Assembly: GCF_002591975.1 (NCBI RefSeq)
Contig: NZ_NVQE01000013.1
Coordinates: 1 to 64,000, forward strand
DNA length: 64,000 nucleotides
Direction of reading: 5' to 3'
Origin: Mycobacterium neglectum
GTDB taxonomy: Bacteria; Actinomycetota; Actinomycetes; Mycobacteriales; Mycobacteriaceae
Part shown: piece after piece, positions 17,229-26,368 of the stretch
Numbering within the stretch: the first letter of the stretch is position 1
How the letters are laid out: every line of letters begins with the position of its first letter
Position numbers and translations under genes: made by a program
Notes under the pieces: model-generated
The model's input: the letters and a program-made list of their open reading frames with translations, nothing else
Databases searched by the model: none
Told to the model about the DNA's origin: nothing

Positions 17229-18152
17229 GTGCCTCTTAAACCTGCGCTTGCGTTGCTTGCGCCCGGACAGGGCTCCCAGACTCCCGGCATGCTCGCCCCA
17301 TGGCTAGAGCTGTCGGGTGCGGCTGACCGCTTGGCCACCTGGTCGCAGATCAGTGGGCTGGACCTGACCCGGCTCGGAACCACCGCGACCGCTGAGGAGA
17401 TCACCGACACCGCGGTCACCCAGCCGTTGGTCGTGGCCGCCACCCTGCTTGCCCATGAGGAACTGACCCGTCGCGGCGCGCTGGACGGCAAGAACACTCT
17501 GGTGGCCGGCCACTCGGTCGGTGAGATTGCCGCGTATGCGATCGCGGGCGTGATCTCCGCGGACGACGCAGTCAAGCTGGCCGCGACCCGCGGTGCCGAG
17601 ATGGCCAAGGCATGTGCGCTGGAGCCCACCGGAATGTCTGCGGTGCTCGGCGGCGATGAGGCCGAGGTGCTGGCTCGCCTCGAGGCACTCGACCTGGTCC
17701 CCGCCAACCGCAACGCCGCCGGTCAGATCGTGGCCGCAGGCAGCCTGGCCGCCCTGGACAAGCTGGCCGAGGATCCGCCGGAGAAGGCGCGAGTACGCAA
17801 GCTCGCCACCGCCGGCGCGTTCCACACTCATTACATGGCGACCGCAGCCGAGGGGTACGCGGCCGCCGCCGAGTCTGTAACGACAGCCGAGCCGACAGCG
17901 ACGCTCCTGTCGAACGCCGATGGTCAAGCAGTGGCCTCGGCCGCGGACGCCATGGCCAAGCTGGTGAGCCAAATGACCAAGCCGGTGCGTTGGGATCTGT
18001 GTACCGAAACCATGCGTCAACAGAATGTGACGGCGCTCGTCGAGTTCCCGCCCGCCGGGGCACTCGCCGGAATCGCCAAACGTGAACTTCGGGGGGTGCC
18101 GACGCACGCCGTCAAATCCCCCGCTGACCTGGACGGGCTCGCCGAGCTCTGA
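17229..18152 (+). CDS. fabD: Malonyl-CoA:ACP transacylase FabD
   Basis: 307 residues. The nucleophile motif GHSVGEIAAYA places the active serine at residue 96, and GAFHTHYM holds the catalytic histidine. The enzyme loads malonyl groups from CoA onto AcpM for FAS-II elongation of mycolic acid precursors. The GTG at 17229 gives a length close to M. tuberculosis FabD (302). First gene of the fabD-acpM-kasA-kasB-accD6 operon. Confidence 0.96.
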   Translation: MPLKPALALLAPGQGSQTPGMLAPWLELSGAADRLATWSQISGLDLTRLGTTATAEEITDTAVTQPLVVAATLLAHEELTRRGALDGKNTLVAGHSVGEIAAYAIAGVISADDAVKLAATRGAEMAKACALEPTGMSAVLGGDEAEVLARLEALDLVPANRNAAGQIVAAGSLAALDKLAEDPPEKARVRKLATAGAFHTHYMATAAEGYAAAAESVTTAEPTATLLSNADGQAVASAADAMAKLVSQMTKPVRWDLCTETMRQQNVTALVEFPPAGALAGIAKRELRGVPTHAVKSPADLDGLAEL

Positions 18153-18153
18153 A

Positions 18154-18179
18154 GGGAATGATTCCCGGCTTTCCGGGAA
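18154..18179 (+). promoter_or_regulatory. Two mutually exclusive hairpins between fabD and acpM
   Basis: GGGAA (18154-18158) can pair with TTCCC (18162-18166). Alternatively TTCCCGG (18162-18168) pairs with CCGGGAA (18173-18179) around CTTT. They share the middle strand, so only one can form. The site lies in the 83-bp gap before acpM and could influence processing or relative expression. Confidence 0.4.
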
Positions 18180-18235
18180 ACAACAAACACATACCAACGT
18201 CAGTTGGCAGTAACAACCAATAAGAAGGAGCCATC

Positions 18236-18538
18236 GTGGCAACCACCCAGGACGAAATCATCGCCGGCATCGCCGAGATCATCGAAGAGGTCACCGGTAT
18301 CGAGCCCTCTGAGGTCACCCCGGAGAAGTCGTTCGTCGACGACCTGGACATCGACTCGCTGTCGATGGTTGAGATCGCTGTGCAGACCGAGGACAAGTAC
18401 GGCGTGAAGATCCCCGACGAGGACCTCGCGGGCCTGCGCACCGTCGGTGACGTCGTCTCATACATCCAGAAGCTCGAGGAAGAGAACCCCGAGGCTGCCG
18501 CTGCGATCCGTGCGCAGATGGGCTCGGGCGACAAGTGA
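18236..18538 (+). CDS. acpM: Meromycolate extension acyl carrier protein AcpM
   Basis: 100 residues, acidic, with the phosphopantetheine attachment motif [12 protein letters not shown] (Ser41). It carries the growing meromycolate chain in FAS-II. The GTG at 18236 follows AAGGAG by 6 nt. It overlaps kasA by 4 bp (GTGA). The C-terminal tail after residue 80 ([20 protein letters not shown]) is shorter than the tail of the 115-residue M. tuberculosis protein. Confidence 0.97.
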   Translation: MATTQDEIIAGIAEIIEEVTGIEPSEVTPEKSFVDDLDIDSLSMVEIAVQTEDKYGVKIPDEDLAGLRTVGDVVSYIQKLEEENPEAAAAIRAQMGSGDK

Positions 18539-19785
18539 CCAAACCTTCCACTGCTAACGGCGGTTTCCCCAGCGTTGTGGTGACCGCCGTCACGGCGACG
18601 ACTTCGCTCGCGCCTGACATCGAGAGCACGTGGAAGGGCCTGCTTGCAGGAGAAAGCGGCATCCACGTTCTCGAAGACGATTTCGTCACCAAGTGGGATC
18701 TGCCCGTGCGTATCGGCGGGCACCTCAAGGAGCCCCTTGACCCATTGATGACGCGGTTGGAACTGCGGCGGATGTCGTACGTCCAGCGGATGTCGAAGTA
18801 TCTCGGCAACCAGCTGTGGGACAGCATCGGACGTCCGGAGGTCGATCCCGACCGGTTCTCGGTCGTGATCGGCACCGGGCTCGGTGGCGGCGAGAAGATC
18901 GTCGAAATGTATGACGCGATGAACGAGGGCGGCCCCCGCAAGGTGTCACCGCTCGCCGTTCAGATGGTCATGCCCAACGGTGCGGCTGCGGTCGTGGGGC
19001 TCGAGCTCGGCGCCCGCGCCGGAGTCATCACGCCGGTTTCGGCCTGCTCGTCGGGTTCGGAGGGCATCGCCCACGCGTGGCGCCAGATCGTCATGGGTGA
19101 CGCCGACATCGCTGTTTGCGGTGGCGTCGAAGGCGGTATCGAGGCGCTGCCCATCGCGGCGTTCTCGATGATGCGCGCGATGTCGACCAACAACGAGAAC
19201 CCCGAGGGTGCCTCGCGGCCGTTCGACAAGAACCGCGACGGTTTCGTCTTCGGTGAGGCCGGTGCGCTCATGGTCATCGAGACCGAGGAGCACGCCAAGG
19301 CGCGCGGTGCCAAGCCGCTGGCGAGGTTGATGGGAGCCGGCATCACGTCGGACGCCTATCACATGGTCGCCCCGTCGCCGGATGGCTTGCGCGCCGGTCA
19401 CGCCATGAAGCGCGCGATGGAGAGTGCAGGGCTGGAGCCCAAGGACATCAGCCACGTCAACGCACACGCCACGGCCACCCCGATCGGCGACACCGCGGAG
19501 GCCAACGCCATCCGCGTCGCCGGCGTGGAGCATGCCGCGGTGTATGCGCCGAAGTCGGCGCTCGGCCACTCCATCGGAGCGGTCGGGGCCCTGGAGTCGA
19601 TCTTGACCGTGCTCGCGCTGCGCGATGGCGTGATTCCGCCGACACTGAATTACGAGACCCCGGATCCCGAGATCGATCTCGATGTCGTTGCGGGCGAGCC
19701 ACGATATGGCGACTACCAGTACGCCATCAACAACTCGTTCGGCTTCGGTGGACACAATGTCGCCCTGACGTTTGGGCGTTACTGA
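18535..19785 (+). CDS. kasA: Beta-ketoacyl-ACP synthase KasA
   Basis: 416 residues, the same length as M. tuberculosis KasA. The catalytic cysteine is C171 in SACSSGSEG, and H311 lies in [11 protein letters not shown]. The second histidine follows in [13 protein letters not shown]. KasA extends acyl-AcpM with malonyl-AcpM in the early meromycolate cycles. The residue after H311 is Ala where condensing enzymes usually have Gly (HGT). It overlaps acpM and is followed 27 bp later by kasB. Confidence 0.97.
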   Translation: MTKPSTANGGFPSVVVTAVTATTSLAPDIESTWKGLLAGESGIHVLEDDFVTKWDLPVRIGGHLKEPLDPLMTRLELRRMSYVQRMSKYLGNQLWDSIGRPEVDPDRFSVVIGTGLGGGEKIVEMYDAMNEGGPRKVSPLAVQMVMPNGAAAVVGLELGARAGVITPVSACSSGSEGIAHAWRQIVMGDADIAVCGGVEGGIEALPIAAFSMMRAMSTNNENPEGASRPFDKNRDGFVFGEAGALMVIETEEHAKARGAKPLARLMGAGITSDAYHMVAPSPDGLRAGHAMKRAMESAGLEPKDISHVNAHATATPIGDTAEANAIRVAGVEHAAVYAPKSALGHSIGAVGALESILTVLALRDGVIPPTLNYETPDPEIDLDVVAGEPRYGDYQYAINNSFGFGGHNVALTFGRY

Positions 19786-19812
19786 GTTACGGAAGGAACT
19801 TCCAGAGCAGTA

Positions 19813-21075
19813 ATGGCAGCGTTGACCCAGCTTTCGACGGGGGCAGGCCTCCCCAACGTAGTCGTCACCGGTTTCGCGATGACGACGGCTTTGGCGACCG
19901 ACGCGGACACCACCTGGCAGCGACTGCTGGATGGTCAGAGCGGCATCCGACTGCTCGACGACCCCTTCGTCGAGCAGTACAACCTGCCGGTCCGAATCGG
20001 CGGGCACCTGTTGGAGGACTTCGAAAGCGAATTGACGCGGGTCGAACTGCGTCGGCTGTCGTACCTACAGCGGATGTCCACGGTGCTGAGCCGCCGCGCG
20101 TGGGACCACGCCGGTACGCCGGACGTCGATCCTCGGCGCCTGATGGTGTCGATCGGCACCGGCATGGGCTCGACCGAGGAACTTCTCTACGCATACGAAG
20201 CGCTGCGCTCAAAGGGTCTTCGCGCGGTGTCCCCGCTCGCCGTGCAGATGTACATGCCGAACGCGGCGGCCGCCGCGGTCGGCCTCGAGCGCAAGGCCAA
20301 GGCCGGGGTGAGCACCCCGATCTCGGCCTGCGCCTCAGGTTCTGAGGGCATTGCGCAGGCGTGGCGGCAGATCGTGCTCGGCGAAGCCGATGTGGCGATC
20401 TGCGGTGGCGTCGAAACCAAGATCGAAGCGGTGCCGATCGCCGGCTTCGCACAGATGCGCATCGTGTTGTCCACCACCAACGACGATCCGGCTGGAGCTT
20501 GTCGCCCATTTGACAAGGACCGCAACGGTTTCGTCTTCGGCGAAGGTGCCGGGTTGATGGTGATCGAGACCGAGGAACACGCCAGGGCTCGCGGTGCCAC
20601 CATCCATGCGCGGCTGATGGGCGCCAGCATCACGTCTGACGGGTTCCACATTGTCGCGCCCGACCCCAACGGTGAGCAGGCAGGTCACGCGATGACGCGG
20701 GCCATCCAGCTTGCGGGCCTTTCCCCCACGGACATCGACCACATCAATGCGCACGCCACCGGCACCTCGGTGGGCGATGTGGCCGAAGGAAAGGCCATCG
20801 ACAATGCCTTGGGCGCTCACAAGGCCGCGGTCTACGCCCCGAAGGGGGCGCTGGGCCACTCGGTCGGCGCAGTCGGCGCCGTCGAGTCCATCCTCACCGT
20901 GTTGGCGTTGAAGAACGGGGTCATCCCGCCGACGCTCAACCTGAAGAACCTGGATCCGGAGATCGACCTCGATGTCGTTGCCGGCTCGCCGCGACCCGGC
21001 AACTATCAATACGCGATCAACAATTCGTTCGGATTCGGTGGGCACAACGTCGCGCTCGCATTCGGTAAGTACTGA
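19813..21075 (+). CDS. kasB: Beta-ketoacyl-ACP synthase KasB
   Basis: 420 residues, clearly a paralogue of the preceding kasA (shared [13 protein letters not shown] end and [14 protein letters not shown] active site, Cys173). Histidines are in [11 protein letters not shown] and [12 protein letters not shown]. KasB carries out late meromycolate elongation in mycobacteria; its loss shortens mycolic acids. A GGAAGGAA stretch precedes the ATG at 19813. Confidence 0.97.
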   Translation: MAALTQLSTGAGLPNVVVTGFAMTTALATDADTTWQRLLDGQSGIRLLDDPFVEQYNLPVRIGGHLLEDFESELTRVELRRLSYLQRMSTVLSRRAWDHAGTPDVDPRRLMVSIGTGMGSTEELLYAYEALRSKGLRAVSPLAVQMYMPNAAAAAVGLERKAKAGVSTPISACASGSEGIAQAWRQIVLGEADVAICGGVETKIEAVPIAGFAQMRIVLSTTNDDPAGACRPFDKDRNGFVFGEGAGLMVIETEEHARARGATIHARLMGASITSDGFHIVAPDPNGEQAGHAMTRAIQLAGLSPTDIDHINAHATGTSVGDVAEGKAIDNALGAHKAAVYAPKGALGHSVGAVGAVESILTVLALKNGVIPPTLNLKNLDPEIDLDVVAGSPRPGNYQYAINNSFGFGGHNVALAFGKY

Positions 21076-21104
21076 CCGAAATCCAAGCGCTACAGGAGGA
21101 CTCA

Positions 21105-22526
21105 ATGACCATCATGGCCCCCGAAACCGTCGGTGAATCGCTCGATCCACGAGATCCGCTGCTGCGCCTGCGCACCTTCTTCGACGACAACAGCGTCGAG
21201 CTTCTCCACGAGCGAGACCGCTCCGGTGTGCTGGCCGCAGCCGGCACCGTCAACGGTGTGCGCACGATCGCGTTCTGCACCGACGGCACGGTCATGGGCG
21301 GCGCCATGGGTGTGGAGGGCTGCGCACACATCGTCAACGCCTACGACATCGCCATCGAGGAACAGAGCCCGATCATCGGAATCTGGCACTCGGGTGGCGC
21401 GCGGCTGGCAGAAGGCGTCAAGGCCCTGCACGCGGTCGGTTTGACGTTTGAGGCCCAGATCCGGGCGTCCGGGTACATCCCGCAGATCTCGATCGTCGTG
21501 GGCTTCGCCGCGGGCGGGGCTGCCTATGGTCCGGCCCTGACCGACATCATCGTGATGGCGCCGGACAGCAAGGTCTTCGTCACTGGCCCCGACGTCGTGC
21601 GCAGCGTCACCGGTGAGGACGTCGACATGGTGTCGCTCGGCGGTCCAGACGCCCACCACAAGAAATCCGGCGTGTGCCACATCGTCGCCGACGACGAGGT
21701 CGACGCCTACGAGCGCGGCCGCCGTCTGGTCGGATTGTTCTGCCAGCAGGGTCATTTCGACCGCACCAAAGCCGAAGCCGGCGACACCGACCTCAAGGCC
21801 CTGCTGCCCGAGTCGGCCCGCCGTGCCTACGACGTGCACCCGCTCGTCGAGGCGCTGCTCGACGAGGGTGTGCCCTTCGAGGAGCTGCAGGGTAAGTGGG
21901 CGCCCTCGATCGTGATCGGTCTGAGCCGGCTGGCCGGCCGGACCGTCGGCGTGATCGCCAACAATCCGCTGCGCCTCGGTGGCTGTCTGAACTCCGAAAG
22001 CGCCGAGAAGGCAGCGCGTTTCGTGCGACTGTGCGACGCCTTCGGCATCCCGCTCGTCGTCCTCGTCGACGTGCCCGGCTACCTGCCCGGTGTCGACCAG
22101 GAGTGGGGCGGCGTGGTGCGGCGCGGCGCGAAGCTGCTGCACGCGTTCGGCGAGTCCTCGGTCCCGCGCGTCACGCTGGTCACCCGCAAGATCTACGGCG
22201 GCGCCTACATCGCGATGAACTCGCGATCGCTGAACGCCACCAAGGTGTTTGCCTGGCCCGAGGCCGAGGTCGCCGTGATGGGCGCCAAGGCCGCGGTCGG
22301 CATCCTGCACAAGAAGAAGCTGGCCGCCGCATCCGACGACGAGCGCGAGGCGCTGCACGAAGAACTGGCCGCCGAGCACGAGCGGATCGCCGGTGGCGTC
22401 GATTCCGCCATCGAGATCGGCGTGGTGGACGAGAAGATCGATCCGGCCCACACGCGCAGCAAGCTGACGCAGGCACTGGCCGAGGCGCCCGCGCGCCGCG
22501 GTCGGCACAAGAACATCCCGCTGTAA
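21105..22526 (+). CDS. accD6: Acyl-CoA carboxylase carboxyltransferase AccD6
   Basis: 473 residues of the biotin-dependent carboxyltransferase beta family. Glycine-rich acyl-CoA-binding loops are visible (GIWHSGGARLAEG, VGFAAGGAAYGPA) along with the C-terminal half motif GGAYIAMNSRS. AccD6 with AccA3 makes malonyl-CoA for FAS-I and FAS-II. AGGAGG lies 6 nt before the ATG. It ends the FAS-II operon and converges on glpD, with a long inverted repeat in the gap. Confidence 0.96.
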   Translation: MTIMAPETVGESLDPRDPLLRLRTFFDDNSVELLHERDRSGVLAAAGTVNGVRTIAFCTDGTVMGGAMGVEGCAHIVNAYDIAIEEQSPIIGIWHSGGARLAEGVKALHAVGLTFEAQIRASGYIPQISIVVGFAAGGAAYGPALTDIIVMAPDSKVFVTGPDVVRSVTGEDVDMVSLGGPDAHHKKSGVCHIVADDEVDAYERGRRLVGLFCQQGHFDRTKAEAGDTDLKALLPESARRAYDVHPLVEALLDEGVPFEELQGKWAPSIVIGLSRLAGRTVGVIANNPLRLGGCLNSESAEKAARFVRLCDAFGIPLVVLVDVPGYLPGVDQEWGGVVRRGAKLLHAFGESSVPRVTLVTRKIYGGAYIAMNSRSLNATKVFAWPEAEVAVMGAKAAVGILHKKKLAAASDDEREALHEELAAEHERIAGGVDSAIEIGVVDEKIDPAHTRSKLTQALAEAPARRGRHKNIPL

Positions 22527-22545
22527 CCGGCTTCAGTTGGCCGAG

Positions 22546-22594
22546 TGGCCACTTATCGCACGCATTTTCGTCAATGCTGTTCCATAAGTGGCCA
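22546..22594. terminator. Long inverted repeat between convergent accD6 and glpD
   Basis: Perfect 11-bp arms TGGCCACTTAT (22546-22556) and ATAAGTGGCCA (22584-22594), 13 of 14 if extended outward, loop 27 nt. The position between two convergent stops suits a bidirectional terminator. Each arm also contains the palindrome TGGCCA, so a protein-binding repeat is an alternative. Confidence 0.55.
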
Positions 22595-22602
22595 TTCGTC
22601 GT

Positions 22603-24132
22603 TCAGTTCACAAATTCCTTGGCCACATCGATCACTCGGTCGCGATCGGCGGCGACCAGCCCGATGCGGGTGCGACGGTCCACGATGTCGTCGACGGTCA
22701 GCGCGCCTTCGTGTGACACGGCGTACTCGAATTCCGCGCGTATGACGTCGATCCCGTCGGCCACCGGCTCCCTGGGCCGTTCGCAGCTCGCGGCGGCGAT
22801 CACGTTCGGCGCCTCCGCGCCATAGCGCGCGACCAGCGAGCCGAGCAGTTCGACCGGGGAACGCAGCGTCGCAACGGGATTCGAGGGTGCGCCCACCAGC
22901 GGCAGGTTTCGGGTGCGGCAGCCTGCGGCCGTCAGGCCGCGCAATGCGACGGCCCGGTCGAGGACATCCTCTGCCATGAAACGGTATTCGGTCAGCTTGC
23001 CGCCGATGACACTGAGCACGCCGGACGGCGACTCGACAACCCTATGCTCGCGTGACACGTCCGCGGTGCGCCCCTCACCTGCGTCGATCAGCGGGCGCAA
23101 CCCCGCGTATGCGCCGATCACGTCGTCGGGGCCGAGCGCGACATCCAGCGCGGTGTTGACCGTGTCCAACAGGAACGAGGTCTCCTCCGCAGTAGGTTGC
23201 GGCACATCGGGTATCGGGCCCGGCGCATCTTCGTCGGTGAGACCGAGGTACACCCGACCCAGCTGTTCGGGCATCGCGAACACGAAGCGATTGATCTCCC
23301 CCGGAATCGGGATCGTCAGTGCGGCGACCGGGTTACCGAATGCCGCGGCATCGAACACGAGATGCGTTCCCCGGCTGGGTCGCAGGCGCACCGAGGGGTC
23401 CACCTCCCCCGCCCACACACCGCTGGCGTTGACCACGGCGCGGGCGGACACCTCGAACGACTCCCCGGATCGCTGATCGGTCAACGTCACCGAGGTGCCC
23501 GTCGCGTTGGATGCTGCAACGTGCGTCAGGATCTTGGCGCCGTGCTGGGCGGCGGTGCGGGCCACCGCGGCGACCAGGCGTGCATCATCGATCAGCTGAC
23601 CGTCATAAGCGAGCAGGCCGCCGGCCAGTCCGTCGCGCCGCACCGTTGGCGCGAGGTCGACGGCGCGGCGCGCGTCGATCCGCCGTGACCGCGGCAGCGT
23701 CGACGACGGAGTGCCCGCGAGCTTGCGCAGCCCATCACCGGCTACGAATCCGAACCGCACCAGCGCCCGCGAGGCGGTGTTCATCGACGGCAGCAGCGGA
23801 ACCAGCTGGGGCATTGCCTTGACGAGGTGAGGGGCGTTGCGCGTCATCAGGATTCCGCGTTCGACCGCGCTGCGCCGGGCGATGCCGACGTTGCCCGTCG
23901 CGAGATATCGCAGGCCGCCGTGTACCAGCTTGCTGCTCCATCGGCTGGTGCCGAAGGCCAGGTCGCGCTTCTCGACCAGGGCAACGCTGAGCCCACGCGT
24001 CGCGGCGTCCAACGCAATGCCGACGCCGGTGATGCCGCCGCCGATCACGACGATGTCGATGGTGTCACCGTCGGCCAGCGCCGCGAGTTCGGAGGTGCGA
24101 CGGGCGTCGTTGAGTGCGGTTGAGGTGGTCAC
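22603..24132 (-). CDS. glpD: FAD-dependent glycerol-3-phosphate dehydrogenase
   Basis: 509 residues. The dinucleotide-binding motif VVIGGGITGVGIALDAATRG is at about residues 28-47, followed by the family hallmark SSKLVHGGLRYL. The C-terminal domain begins after residue 390 or so. The enzyme oxidises sn-glycerol-3-phosphate to dihydroxyacetone phosphate at the membrane. The GTG at 24132 overlaps the stop of the TetR gene (GTGA), which decides the start although the frame is open to 24558. It corresponds to glpD1 (Rv2249c). Confidence 0.93.
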   Translation of the reverse strand: MTTSTALNDARRTSELAALADGDTIDIVVIGGGITGVGIALDAATRGLSVALVEKRDLAFGTSRWSSKLVHGGLRYLATGNVGIARRSAVERGILMTRNAPHLVKAMPQLVPLLPSMNTASRALVRFGFVAGDGLRKLAGTPSSTLPRSRRIDARRAVDLAPTVRRDGLAGGLLAYDGQLIDDARLVAAVARTAAQHGAKILTHVAASNATGTSVTLTDQRSGESFEVSARAVVNASGVWAGEVDPSVRLRPSRGTHLVFDAAAFGNPVAALTIPIPGEINRFVFAMPEQLGRVYLGLTDEDAPGPIPDVPQPTAEETSFLLDTVNTALDVALGPDDVIGAYAGLRPLIDAGEGRTADVSREHRVVESPSGVLSVIGGKLTEYRFMAEDVLDRAVALRGLTAAGCRTRNLPLVGAPSNPVATLRSPVELLGSLVARYGAEAPNVIAAASCERPREPVADGIDVIRAEFEYAVSHEGALTVDDIVDRRTRIGLVAADRDRVIDVAKEFVN

Positions 24133-24710
24133 CGTTTGAGGTATCCGTTCAATGAGTGGGCGAGCTCGACGGCGAGTGCGTCGGCATCGAGGATGGGCGC
24201 GACGATCTGTCCGGACTGGATCGTCGACTGGCTGATCAGCAGGCACATCGCCGCGAGCTGTCGGGGATCGCCGGAGCGAACGCTGCCTTCTTCCTGCGCG
24301 AGCTTGATATCGGAGGCGACCGCGTCGAGGAGGACCTGCTGGCTGGTCCCCAGCCGTTCGGCGATGTAGATCATCGCCAGGTCGGGCGCGCTGCGCAGCA
24401 CCGACATGACCACGTCGTCGCGACGCAACCGCTCGGCGATCGTCACGATTCGCTCGACCAGCGCCTCGCGGCCGGTCCCCTGACTGGGCACGTCGTCGAG
24501 CACGCCGATGATCCGCGAGGTCAGCAGCGCCGCCAGCACCGAACGCGTATCGGGCCATCGCCGATACACCGTCGGCCTGCTGACCTGGGCGCGGCGGGCG
24601 ATCTCGGCCAGCGTCACCCGGTCCACACCGAAGGCCAGCACGCAGTCGGCCGCCGCGGTGAGGATACGGTCCCCGATCGTCGGCGGTGAATCGTTACTGA
24701 TTGACAGCAT
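24129..24710 (-). CDS. TetR-family regulator (Rv2250c-like)
   Basis: 193 residues starting MLSISNDSPPTIGDRILTAA. The N-terminal HTH is clear (VTLAEIARRAQVSRPTVYRRW, about residues 32-52), followed by a helical ligand domain. It is cotranscribed with glpD through a 4-bp overlap and divergent from the oxidase gene with only 17 bp between the ATGs. Transcripts are therefore probably leaderless, and an operator would overlap both promoters. Glycerol or glycerol-phosphate metabolism is the likely regulated process, from context only. Confidence 0.88.
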   Translation of the reverse strand: MLSISNDSPPTIGDRILTAAADCVLAFGVDRVTLAEIARRAQVSRPTVYRRWPDTRSVLAALLTSRIIGVLDDVPSQGTGREALVERIVTIAERLRRDDVVMSVLRSAPDLAMIYIAERLGTSQQVLLDAVASDIKLAQEEGSVRSGDPRQLAAMCLLISQSTIQSGQIVAPILDADALAVELAHSLNGYLKR

Positions 24711-24727
24711 ATGTAATACTGTAACGC

Positions 24728-26368
24728 ATGACGCGTCCGGATGACCAACAGACCGCAATGCTGCCCCCGATGAAGTGGAATGCATGGGGTGATCCCGCGG
24801 CGGCGACACCGCTGTCCGACGGGATTCGGGCCCTGCTGAAGCAGGCGCTCGGCGTCGACGGCGCGACCACACCGGACCTCGAGGCGCAGGACGTCGAGCT
24901 TCGTCCTTCTGCGCTGACGGACGCCCACTCCGACAGGCTGGCCCAGATCGTCGGAGCCGCGTACTGCCGTGTCGACGACCAGGCCCGACTGCTCCGCGCC
25001 GGCGGCAAATCGACGCTGGACCTGTTGCGCCGCAAGGATTCCGGTGTCCAAGATGCGCCCGACGCGGTACTCCTGCCTGGCAGCGACGACGAGATCGCCG
25101 CGATCCTGCGGTACTGCTCTGACAGTGCCGGCCGACGTGAAGGGGGTATCGCGATCGTCCCGTTCGGTGGCGGAACGAGTGTGGTCGGCGGCCTTGACCC
25201 GATCCGCGGCGATTTCAGCGCGGTGGTCTCCCTGGATCTGCGCCGCCTGACGGAGCTGCATTCACTCGACGAGGTCTCCGGCGAGGCCGAACTCGGCGCC
25301 GGGCTCACCGGCCCAGAGGCCGAACGCCTGCTCGCCGAACGCGGCTTCTCCCTCGGCCACTTCCCGCAGAGTTTCCAGTTCGCGACCATCGGCGGATTCG
25401 CCGCCACCCGGTCCTCCGGCCAGGACTCGGCGGGTTACGGCCGCTTCAATGACATGGTGCGCGGCCTGCGAACGGTCACTCCGGCGGGCGTACTCGACCT
25501 CGGTCGCGCCCCGGAGTCGGCCGCCGGCCCTGACCTGCGGCAGTTGATGATCGGCTCGGAGGGCGTGTTCGGCATCATCACCCGCGTGCGGGTGAAGGTG
25601 CACCCGGTCCCCGCGGCCACCAGCTATGAGGCGTGGTCGTTCCCCGACTTCGCGACCGGGGCCGACGCGCTGCGCGCCGTCGTGCAGACCGGCGCCGGGC
25701 CGACGGTCATCCGGTTGTCCGACGAGGCCGAGACCGGGGTGAACCTGGCCACCACCGAGCGCATCGGCGAACAGCAGATCACTGGCGGCTGCCTGGCGAT
25801 CACGGCGTTCGAGGGCAGCCAGGCCCATGTCGAGAGTCGTCATGCCGAAACGCGCGCGGTGATGCAGGCCGCCGGTGGCACTTCGCTCGGCGAGGCCCCG
25901 GCCCGCGCCTGGGAGCACGGCCGGTTCAACGCGCCGTATCTTCGTGACTCACTGCTCGCCGCGGGTGCGCTGTGCGAGACGCTGGAGACCGCGACGAACT
26001 GGTCCAACGTTCCCGCACTCAAGGCGGCGGTCACCGAGGCACTGACGAAGTCTCTCGGCGAATCCGGCACACCGGCACTGGTGCTGTGCCACATTTCGCA
26101 TGTGTATCCGACCGGAGCCTCGTTGTACTTCACCGTCGTCGCCGGGCAGCGCGGGAATCCGATAGAGCAGTGGCACAAGGCGAAGACGGCCGCATCGGAG
26201 GCCATGATGCGCACGGGCGCGACGATCACCCACCACCACGCCGTCGGCGCCGATCACCGTCCGTGGATGCGCGACGAGATCGGCGATCTCGGCGTTGAGG
26301 TGTTGCGGGCCGTCAAGACGACGCTGGACCCGGCCGGAATTCTCAACCCCGGCAAGCTGATTCCGTGA
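24728..26368 (+). CDS. FAD-linked oxidase, alkyl-DHAP synthase-like (Rv2251)
   Basis: 546 residues of the vanillyl-alcohol oxidase/PCMH superfamily. The FAD-binding motif PFGGGTSVVGG is near residues 150-160, GHFPQSFQFATIGGFAATRS near 214-233, and GSEGVFGIITRVRVKV follows. The C-terminal HHHAVG segment fits the alkyldihydroxyacetonephosphate synthase branch. That enzyme makes ether lipid precursors from acyl-DHAP; whether this protein does so in mycobacteria is not established. The neighbours glpD and diacylglycerol kinase support a glycerolipid role. Confidence 0.88.
   Translation: MTRPDDQQTAMLPPMKWNAWGDPAAATPLSDGIRALLKQALGVDGATTPDLEAQDVELRPSALTDAHSDRLAQIVGAAYCRVDDQARLLRAGGKSTLDLLRRKDSGVQDAPDAVLLPGSDDEIAAILRYCSDSAGRREGGIAIVPFGGGTSVVGGLDPIRGDFSAVVSLDLRRLTELHSLDEVSGEAELGAGLTGPEAERLLAERGFSLGHFPQSFQFATIGGFAATRSSGQDSAGYGRFNDMVRGLRTVTPAGVLDLGRAPESAAGPDLRQLMIGSEGVFGIITRVRVKVHPVPAATSYEAWSFPDFATGADALRAVVQTGAGPTVIRLSDEAETGVNLATTERIGEQQITGGCLAITAFEGSQAHVESRHAETRAVMQAAGGTSLGEAPARAWEHGRFNAPYLRDSLLAAGALCETLETATNWSNVPALKAAVTEALTKSLGESGTPALVLCHISHVYPTGASLYFTVVAGQRGNPIEQWHKAKTAASEAMMRTGATITHHHAVGADHRPWMRDEIGDLGVEVLRAVKTTLDPAGILNPGKLIP

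Noticed and set aside
21102-22508. 468-codon minus-strand frame opposite accD6
   Set aside because: Shadow frame; AccD6 on the plus strand has clear domain motifs and a ribosome binding site.
22603-24558. Longer 651-codon version of glpD
   Set aside because: The upstream 142 codons overlap the TetR gene; the GTG at 24132 with the GTGA overlap gives the family length.
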